From positions 213,818 through 277,817 of the forward strand of contig WELB01000165.1 in NCBI GenBank assembly GCA_009602725.1: a stretch of 64,000 nucleotides of DNA, in the 5' to 3' direction. Positions 55,814-64,000 of the stretch are shown in pieces. The first letter of the stretch is position 1; the number at the start of each line of letters is the position of its first letter. Source of the DNA: Spirogloea muscicola. Taxonomy: Eukaryota > Streptophyta > Zygnematophyceae > Spirogloeales > Spirogloeaceae. Under the pieces are notes generated by a model that did not search any database, had not been told where the DNA came from, and saw only the letters and a program-made list of their open reading frames with translations. Both the position numbers and the translations under genes were made by a program.

Positions 55814-56343
55814 CCAGGTAGTCAGATGTCTCCTCACTGCCTGTGACCAGGTAGTAAGAGGTCTCTCACATCACTCACATTGTTTTTCTGGCAAAGCACG
55901 CCAAACTCACCATGCTCTGCAACGTCAATGCTTAGGCTGTTAAGCCCACTTGATAAGCTGAGGGCTCTTCTTTCTTTGATATTGACCACTGTGTGCAGTG
56001 AATAATTGATAGAAGATACAGCCGCTCCAAAGGGGGGGCGAGGGGCTGCGGAAAACCAGCCCACCAAAGAAGGAACAAGGATAGACCGCTTAGAGGAGTG
56101 CTTCCACTGCTGGTGGATGAATGACGCTGGAGAAAACGCAATGAGCTGAGCAGCCTTCCTGTTGCTCGCTCCAGCTGAGATTGTGATTTGATATGTACAT
56201 TTTCTTCAGCTATTTTACAGCTTTTCATTGCGGCATTCAGTGAATGAACCCCTACGGTTCCTTTTCAACAGTTGGCAGCTACTAATCAATTTTAGCAAAT
56301 ACAAGTATTGCAAGCTCTTGGTGCAGTCTTCGTTTCAATATCA
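55814..56343. other. Spacer with one hairpin module
   Basis: Short direct repeats of a CTGTGACCAGGTAGT unit occur at 55811-55860. A minus-orientation hairpin variant lies near 56025-56070. No gene is recognised. Confidence 0.5.
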
Positions 56344-58904
56344 CTATTCAAATGCTTGTCGGTTGCTGGATAGTGAAAGGACAGAGAGTACGTCTTGCAG
56401 TTTGGGATTGCCAATCAGGATCTTTAGCTGCTTGCTGTCCAGATTAAAAATTGCTGTATGCAATGTAAACACCCGCGGACCTGCAAAAGCATGATATGTG
56501 TACTGCATCATGAGACTACATTAAAGCTGAACAAAGTACAGGCGAAAAGTTACAGGACTTGCCATTGAAACATGCTGCACCACATGTAGTCGAAGTAACA
56601 CATGCAGGAAAGTGGACATTTGCAAAAGAAAGGGCTAGTCTCCCCCTGTCAATACTGGTGACTGTTGCTATCTACTAGAAGCATGGGTTCTGGATTACCT
56701 GCACTCTCGAAAACGATGCCGCCCATATAAATCGGGAACTCCTTATCTGCAGTATCTCCTAGAATTGCTGAGATCGAAATCTCATCGCAGCCAGGAGGCA
56801 GCTCTTCAGCTCGCCTTTGCCTATGGAGGGAGCTTGGCTGCTGCCTCTGCATCATTTGCCAGCTCAAATATTAGTCAGAGCTATGGTAATATTTGCTGAT
56901 GAAGAGAGAACGCTACTTGACATGCCAACATGCCTTTGCATGAGCCACCTTCTAGCACTTAAGAACGGCTCCACATCTGAGTAATCAATAGCACACCCAG
57001 CTTTGCCATGGCTGACAAACATCTGGAAAAGCGTCCGCACGTGCTGTAAACGGTGACACCTGTGCAGTGTATGTTCTCAGGAAGATCCGAGCAATGTACC
57101 TGTTTGACCAGAAGCCGCCTGTACATGTTAGCGTGGAAATAGGGTGCTTCACCGATCTCCAGCAAAGAGTGGCGATCTTTTGATGTTGTCTCAACAGTCA
57201 CTATGTGGCAATTCCCAATGTCCATAATGTTGTAATTGTGTCCTACTGCAAGATTTGGTAGCATGACTCGCTGCAGAACTAGATTAGGGCAATTTGGGCA
57301 ATGCAATGCTCGAAGACCACACAGCACAATCATCAGAATACATAATAACAGAGAGTGGCACATGCAGTCAACAGCATGTCATTGATAGGAGGTGCTACCA
57401 TCTGCAAGCAAGGCAACCTTGTGCTCAACAAGCAAGGAGTGGATCTGGTCGCCCATGTCATCATGGCTATCTTCGGTACAATTTGTGGCTTGGTACATTC
57501 TCGACTCTATCCCACTTACCCTGACAGCGTCCTGAAAATCAGCAGCTTCCAGGAGATCGCGCGATACAAAGTTGCGAGCTACTCCACCAGCCACCACTTC
57601 AGATGAGCAAGGTGGTACAGCATTCAGCGTGAAGGCCTGAGACCACACAGTCTGAGACCTTGATGAGAAAGGACAACTCGTTGATGAAGACCCTCAACAT
57701 TTGACACGACCTCACCATCATACAGGCAGCATCTTTTGACAAAATCCAAAAGCAAGCAAAGCGGCTGTAGCTGCTTTGAGGATCACAGTTGAAGGTCTAT
57801 TAATCTTGACAAGGAACTTCCAGCTCAGTACGAAGCTCTACCAAGAGGCCTCACCACACCATTGCTGTTGTAACCAAATGCACAACTTGGCAACTCGCCA
57901 GCATATGTGTAAGCTGTAAACTGAACTCCAGTCTCTAATCTGGCATGCACCAGGTACCTGTCACGAAGGTGCTACTATGTGAGGCTTACGAACAGGATTA
58001 CCATATCTGACTTTGACCATCAAAGGAGGTGACTGCCAAGGAGGTACATTCGCAAGTCAGATTGTCAACGGGAGAGCCAATTGGGATTGAGCGACGAGCA
58101 TGATTGCAGGTTCCCCACCAGCAAGCACACTGGTGCTTACACGTGGCCTCTCAGAGCTTCGTCGGCATCCTCGTTATGGCCAACGAGTGAAGCTGCTTTG
58201 CTGCACACGAGCACGTCCGAGCACTGATCGGCCTGCGAGCCTGCCTCCCGCGCTTGGGCGTCAGGCAGAAACGGAGCCAGCTCCTTCCGAAGGTTAATGA
58301 GCAATATCTGCATCGCAGAAGTCCGAAAAGAATCTGTCACCTCGTAATCAACCAAATGCAGGGCGCTGAGAGGCCCATGCAGGCTACAGCTCAGTCTCAT
58401 GCTCCGGGCCACGTTGCTGGTATCGAGACGCATACCCACCTCAAGCAAGGGCTGGTCACTGCCTGCAGCGACTCCTTGCAGCTCCATCCAGTACCGAGGG
58501 AACAGGGACCTGCAATACTGACGCAGAGCGCCATGCCCCGCTGGTAACCGCGATCATGTAGTGAACACCCTGACGTGAATTGAGCGTCAGAAGCAGGGAT
58601 GACTATCAGCTTGTGCAGATCAAGTGAGGACTTCACCATCACGTCACTACCGCTGTCTCCATGGATAACAGTATCGAAACAAAGGGACCATGCTGTGTCA
58701 CCTATTGGTCTCGGAAAGCGCTTCCACCAGCTGGGCGCCCCGGGGGCTCGCCGCAAACGGCAGCAGCGCCGTCCGCAGGTTCCGGTCGCCGGCCAGCCTG
58801 CCGGCGATGAGCTCCGCGAACGCGCGGCCGATCGCGAGGCCCATCTGGTAGGCGCTGCCGGCGACGGCCAGGGACGGGATGCGGCGCTCGTCTGCGGCCA
58901 CCAT
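56344..58904 (-). CDS. C45-type Ntn hydrolase (penicillin acyltransferase-like)
   Basis: Predicted self-processing N-terminal nucleophile hydrolase of the peptidase C45 / acyl-CoA:6-aminopenicillanate acyltransferase-like family. The natural substrate is unknown. Eight minus-strand exons in phase: 58904-58702, 58509-58440, 58307-58141, 57957-57855, 57636-57520, 57270-57100, 56846-56699, 56480-56344, about 371 residues. Motifs: GSAYQMGLAIGRAFAELIAG, ILLINLRKELAPFLPD, then QADQCSDVLV with the likely nucleophile Cys near residue 120. These are followed by GHNEDADEAL, FTAYTYAGELPSCAFGYN, FTLNAVPPCSSEVVAGGVAR, NFVSRDLLEA, GHNYNIMDIGNCHIVTVETT and APYFHANMYRRL. No signal peptide is obvious. The start could lie further upstream, as the frame is open. 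Confidence 0.9.
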
Positions 58905-59079
58905 GATCGGAGCGGCGGCGAGGCCCGCAATGCGGCCAGGCAGGCGTGCACTCTGGACTCCCTCATTCAGTATTTTCGTCTTCTCCCAATAAATCTCCAC
59001 CAGTGTCTCCCATCTGTCGCCGTCGCACCACCGACGTCGCCTGGCCCCGCTGTTGCCGCCGCCGCCGCGCATTGCCTCC
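58905..59079. promoter_or_regulatory. Candidate bidirectional promoter
   Basis: Only 175 bp separate the start codon of the minus-strand C45 hydrolase from that of the plus-strand F-box gene, so they must share promoter sequence if both starts are right. The segment is GC-rich with no clear TATA box. Confidence 0.5.
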
Positions 59080-62000
59080 ATGGAGGTCTCGCCGCTGCCG
59101 CAGGAGCTGCTGTGGAAGGTGCTGGCCTGCCTCGAGGACGCGCCGGACCTGGGGCTGGCCATGTGCGCCTGCCGCGCCTTCCGGGAGGCCGCCCGTCGCG
59201 CGCGCCGCCTCCGCTTCCGCTTTTCGCACAAGCCCCGCGCGCCCGGCCTGCTGTCCGTCGACCAGGCGGCCCTCTGGACCGGCGAGCATGCAGGCCAGTG
59301 GCCTGGCTTGGCTCGTGCACAATGGCCTTGCTCATAATGAGCTGCCCATGGTTATGTCCTGACCACTCTGGAAATGGCGGAGCTTCCTCGGCTAACGTGG
59401 GGTCCGCGTCGCTTGGCAGATGCCCTCATCACCAGCATCATCTTCAACCTTCAGCGCAGCCACCTGGAGGTCCTCGAGATCGGGTGGAACGACAAGCCCG
59501 TGATAGCGCAGAGCTTCACTGGCTACTCTCCTGGCGCGATGGCCGCCTGGCTCATGTGCCTGAAGTCCAGTCTCAAGGGTGAGATTACCACCGTATGAAG
59601 CCAATGGCTGCCCTTTGCTCCATTTCAGTACGAGCTGGGCACGGGCTGGGATAGCGTCAGTAGTGGCATAGACAAGATCCTCATCAGCTAGGCAACTCGT
59701 GAGAAGGCATGCGAACTGCCACTTGCACCTGCCAGCATCCCTTTCCCTTGCCACTGCAGTACCCCGTCATGAAAGAGAGTGGAGCCATTCCCTGTGCTCA
59801 GTCGACCTTCGGGTTCGTCATGCTTCTGCATCCTGCAGAGTTCCGCTTGGAGAATAGGAGGGTGGTTCACGAAGACTACATCGAAAATGACAGTAGGAAG
59901 AGGTACCATACTTGCGAATGGAGCATGCTGTCTCCTGACTGAAGCCAAAAACATACAGATTGCTACATGCACCTACCAACCTGCAACCTGCAACCTGCAG
60001 CACAACCTTTTGGATACTCTTAGTGCTGCTTGTGGAAGCTCTGAAGATGGTACTTGCAGCATACATGTAATCTAATGGTGGTTGCTTTGTCTTTCAACAG
60101 CCCTGTACTGAGCCACCAAGTCTTCACTCATCTCCACAAGAGTGGCATCCGCGTGCTGGAACTCACTGACATCCAGCTGCCAACCCAGCTGCATATGCTT
60201 CGACTGCCCAGCCTGGTCAAACTTCACCTCAGCCACGTCTCGCTTGCACCAACTAGAAGTGTCATTGATGACATTTTGACTGGTATTACATGCTGTCTCT
60301 AAACCTACTCTAAGCGTCTCTGGGGAGGTTTCTGGGTTAGCTTTTGGTTTGCTGCATTGACGGTGACTATTGAGGCATGCTCTAGCACTCTGCTCGTGTC
60401 GGTGCACAGTTAAGAGCCTGCATTACAAACACAATCAGCCAAGTGACATGAGCATATTTTGTCTCTTACTGTAAGCTCCCTTTGGTGGTCTGTTCACGCC
60501 ATCGCTGTGTCCAAGCCAGGTTGCCCTATTCTTGAAGATTTCACCCTTGAGAAAGTAGGTGTACATCATGGAGACCCTCTGGCATATATGTGGAGATCTT
60601 CAAGCCTGAAGAGGCTGCAAGTGCGACAAGTTGGAGTTGTGGATGACCTCTGCTTGCACATGCCCTCCTTGAAGGTCTTGCAATCAGCTCAAGTCCATCT
60701 AGTATACGTGCACGCATTAGTAGCAGGGATTAAGAGATTGTCTCTTGGAGAGAGCAGAGCACAAGCTTGCTACATTGTCAACTGAGCTGAGCAATTGGTT
60801 GTTTGCAATTGTGCTGCAGGATTTGCACTTGGACCATGTAACCCCTCTGACAACCTTGAGAATACACGCATCAAAAGCACTTACCAGCTTACGGCTTATG
60901 CATGCTGGCACACCTTTTTCAAGTATGGAGCTCTCTTTCCAATAGCTCTCTTCCCAACCGCTTGACTGTTAGTGCTTGATGTAGTGAGAACGAACGTGTC
61001 TATACATCACAATGGCTGTGCATGGGTTACATGCTAGAGGTGGCTGATGTGGGTTGTCTTGTTTGTACATCCGTGCTAGGATGCCTTGATTTGGGGCAGG
61101 CTGAAATGCTAGAGCAGGCAGACATCTCCATATTTCCAGCGCAGGTGACAAGGAGCAAGTCTGTCAGAGCACATGCAAGTCCAAGTTGCAGCTGAATCAT
61201 GCATGCGTGCAGAAAGAGATGCAGGTCGAATGTTGACGTACACTCATGTGTATCATTGGCATGCAGTGGTCCGATACTGCTGCATATTTGCTGGGGGCTG
61301 CAACCTCAACAATAAAGAGGCTCTCCTTTGAAGTACGTCCATGTCCTAAAGGTTCTGTGCAAGTTGCCAAGACTTTCTGCAATTCGACTCTGACAGGCAG
61401 CATTGCAGACTGCTGCAGTGGGCCTTTCAAACTTGCTAACACGATGTGTTTGAGGAGCCCTGTCTCATCCTCGTCAGAGCTTTTCTTGTTTGCTTGTGCT
61501 TGTGTGCTGTGTACTTCATGCAGATATTTGGGGGGAACCGCAGGGCTCTGTCAGCTCCTCCAGAGTTCGTGCCAGCCCATGCTTGGCCAGAAGCACCTCA
61601 GATCATGCTATTGGACCTTGCCAGAGCGGCCCCACATGTGAGGAGACTTGGCATTGGGTCAGGCCTGTGGCACTGCTTGTTGGAGGCTGAAAAGGACGTG
61701 GGGAGAGGTCCACGACAGTGGTCGTTTTCTTCTTTCTATCAGCTCGAGGAGCTCTTCATCGACATGCGGGATGCAACACTTGACTCACTGCAAGTATGTG
61801 TGAGATAGACAATGTCAGAAGCTGGTATTGTAAGGCACTGGATGTTGTTACAATCTGAGGCAGCCCTTTCCTCAGTCGATAATGACTAGCCCCACCCTTT
61901 GTACTCGTCAGGAAACGAGGCTGATCATGTGTGACTGCTCTGTCCTACAATCAGATTCTGTCGCGTCTTTTCAAGGATTGCAAGCATCTCACGAGATTGG

Positions 62001-62355
62001 AGATCAGCTGCTGCGGTGGCCCAAGCATGGAGGGCAGCTTTGAGCCTTTCAGGACGTTGCTGGTGGTGAGTTTATGCACATGGTTTACAAGAGTGTGCAG
62101 TTTAGAAGGATCATGATCCAAGAATGAGTCAATTAGTGCTTCAACAAGCTTGCTGGGTGATTGCAGACTGCTAGTGATTTGTACATGGGTCGCATTGCCC
62201 ACCTTACTGCAAAGAGTGAGTGCCAGCTCAACTTGGGCGAGTTGCAGGGAATGGTGGGCCGGTTGCACCCAGACTTGGAGCTTCTTGGTCTGCAACATGC
62301 AATTGGTGATGAGGACTCGAAGATCTATACGCTGGCTACAGCTAAGGCAACATGA
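59080..62355 (+). CDS. F-box protein with leucine-rich repeats
   Basis: Probable substrate receptor of an SCF ubiquitin ligase. The N-terminal F-box reads PLPQELLWKVLACLEDAPDL then AMCACRAFREAARRARRLRF. Exons: 59080-59314, 59420-59578, about 59760 to 59780-59800, 60101-60282, 60520-60674, 60820-60922, 61267-61332, 61524-61793, 61955-62065, 62167-62355, about 450 residues. LRR-like strands include RSHLEVLEIGW, GIRVLELTDIQLP, LPSLVKLHLSHV, SSLKRLQVRQVGV, STIKRLSFE, PHVRRLGIGSGL, QLEELFIDMRDATLDSL and CKHLTRLEISCCGG. The junction between 60922 and 61267 does not keep phase, so an exon is missed or a boundary is wrong there. The end (ATAKAT-stop) is in phase with the preceding exons. Targets are unknown. 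Confidence 0.85.
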
Positions 62356-64000
62356 CTGAATTCAGACCGTTGCGCACCTGCCTACCACCATTTCTGGTGA
62401 CAGGCTTTGCAGGTAAAGACTGGAGCAGACTCTCAAGCACCATGACGAGTGTAAGGAACAGGTCCAGGCTGTTCACAAGTAACCTGCTTATGAACACCAC
62501 CTTGTCGTAACACTCAACAGTTGTAGTTTTCTCCAACTTCCTTTTATCATGCCTAGCACCTCTGAGATTATCTTTGAGCAATAGTATTTCTTGTCTTCTA
62601 AACACCTCCCAGTTTCACTCTTTTTTAATTGCATAGGGGCAATTGCACTACGTTGTCTTGCTGTGCTGAAAAGCTCACTCTGCCGTGCCTCATCTCGCGC
62701 CTAAATTTGTGAGGCGCTCAGACAAGGACATGTGACTGCAACTGAAGTGCACCCATGCTTGATTAAACAGCCTCAACTGCAGCAGAGCAGCAAGCCCTGT
62801 GCCGGGCAGGCGAGCAAGCCAACTTGCTAGGAATTATAAGGCATGTTCACTCTGGCCCACAAATGTGCGTCCTAGCCTGTTGACTGCCTACGATTTGTGT
62901 TGGGGTGTCTGCTTACACATCGATAGACCTCATGAAATCCTCATGCTACAAATGCGGAATTGTGGACTTGTACCTGCATTGGCTGGCAACCAACTTTTCT
63001 GTCTTTGTGCAGCGTAAGTAGAGCAATGGTCTCGTGCCATGGTGCCTGTGCCAGTGGTGGGAGAGGTGATCTGCCCTGCATCCCGACCAGGGTGCTGAAC
63101 TTCCTCCAGCTAGTACCCTTGACCTTACTGCCTTGCATCAGCATCTGTGGGCAGAGCCAACAAGCCTCCCGCTTCCTGCTCACCAGAAGCTGCTAACTTA
63201 TCAATAGAGACTGGCTGTGCTGTCACACGAGGCCTAAAAGTGCGGCTTATTGCAATGAGCGTCTTGATTGACACTGCTCATGTTGAGATGCACACGCTGC
63301 CACTCTTGCATGAAATAACTGATTCTGCATCACGTGCTGATTGCACATCCCAGCTTCCATTGGACCTGTTCTGGCATGCCCTGTGGTTACTGCAACCACA
63401 AGTACTGGTTGACTGTAGTTAAATTCAAGACGTTCTTCACATACATTGGCAAGCACCTGAACTCATCTTCCAAGCTCTGCATTACGTACATCATAGTGGC
63501 TGACATTTGTACAATCTATAGGAAATAGCGCAGCATTGATCAGCCACCAAAACCCGAAGTCCTGCCAATGCGAGGCACTTCTAGGCCAAGTTTGGCCAAG
63601 CGTAATGCCACATCAAACACTGCCGAGACTTGTCTCACTCAGTTGTACACTCACTCACTTTAACGTACATCTAGCTCATAGTGGATGCTTCGACTAGGCC
63701 TTGGGGACCAGTCGTGAAAAACATTACAGGAATTCACAAGATTTCTGGCAGTAAAGAAAGAGCCTCTTTACTGCTAGAGTTTCTACCGTCATCCTATATC
63801 ACATCAGCACTATCAGCTAGTTGGCCTCATGTGGGCCCAAGTTCGTTAGAAGGGACATTTTAATCTGGCTGGAAACTTGTTTGCACAATCGTCTGGGCTG
63901 TACAACTTCCCTGAAGCCCTTGCCTCCAGCTATATTTGCCAGCAGGCAGACGTTTTCCCCCTGAATACTGATATTGCTAAAAAGCGAAGAGTGTGTCAAA
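62356..64000. other. 3' flank of F-box gene, no gene recognised
   Basis: Several short frames exist on both strands, for example plus-strand 63147-63422 and minus-strand 63999-63817. None shows a known motif or a chain of in-phase exons. No retrotransposon hairpin or coding end is seen. Confidence 0.45.

Noticed and set aside
1-64000. tRNA or rRNA genes
   Set aside because: I saw no convincing cloverleaf with a T-arm consensus and no rRNA-like stretch. A tRNAscan-type run would settle it.

Overview
This is nuclear DNA from a photosynthetic eukaryote of the green lineage, most likely a green alga. The species cannot be named from the sequence. Genes are split by many short GT-AG introns, usually 100-400 bp. 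Two genes encode plastid proteins: an HSP90C-type chaperone and a PsbP-domain lumen protein. One gene encodes an HD2-type protein, a family typical of plants. A roughly 97-base run of N at 50784-50880 shows this is a draft assembly.

Gene order from left to right: plastid HSP90 (+, 1579-9240); STEAP-like metalloreductase (+, 12152-15036); a non-LTR retrotransposon with an open reverse transcriptase and restriction-like endonuclease (RLE) frame (+, about 18450-20708), nested in older copies of itself; replication factor C subunit 1 (+, 24364-29743); an unrecognised multi-exon gene (+, about 32100-34539); PsbP-domain protein (-, 34881-36412); otubain deubiquitinase (-, 38074-40220); HD2/nucleoplasmin-like histone deacetylase family protein (+, 44491-48352); UBE2C-type ubiquitin-conjugating enzyme (-, 49414-50718); a neprosin-like exon beside the gap; two related glycine/proline-rich XYPPX proteins (+, 51525-52679 and 54873-55813); a C45-type Ntn acyltransferase (-, 56344-58904), divergent from an F-box/LRR protein (+, 59080-62355). 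I recognise no gene from 62356 to the end.

Nearly every gap between genes is packed with debris of one retrotransposon superfamily. Copies are 5'-truncated and share three features: a coding end reading SDLxxLLTRGY-stop, a short 3' UTR, and a terminal hairpin of the form GGGCTGGC-loop-GCCAGCCC followed by a TGGGCGAGCA-type sequence. At 16.9-21.3 kb several copies lie head to tail, each beginning just after the terminal hairpin of the previous one, which suggests insertion into their own 3' ends. Hairpin modules also sit in the 5' flanks of several genes. A separate module of about 60 bp with a GGCGCGCGGTGCGC core recurs about eleven times.

The host genes are mostly housekeeping and do not form an operon or one pathway. 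Loose themes are plastid proteostasis and lumen function (HSP90C, PsbP-domain protein), ubiquitin and cell cycle (otubain, UBE2C, F-box protein) and DNA or chromatin (RFC1, HD2). The strongest leads are the self-nesting retrotransposon system with its conserved hairpin end, the STEAP-like reductase, an RFC1 model with no BRCT domain, and start codons carried on 10-13 nt first exons in three genes.
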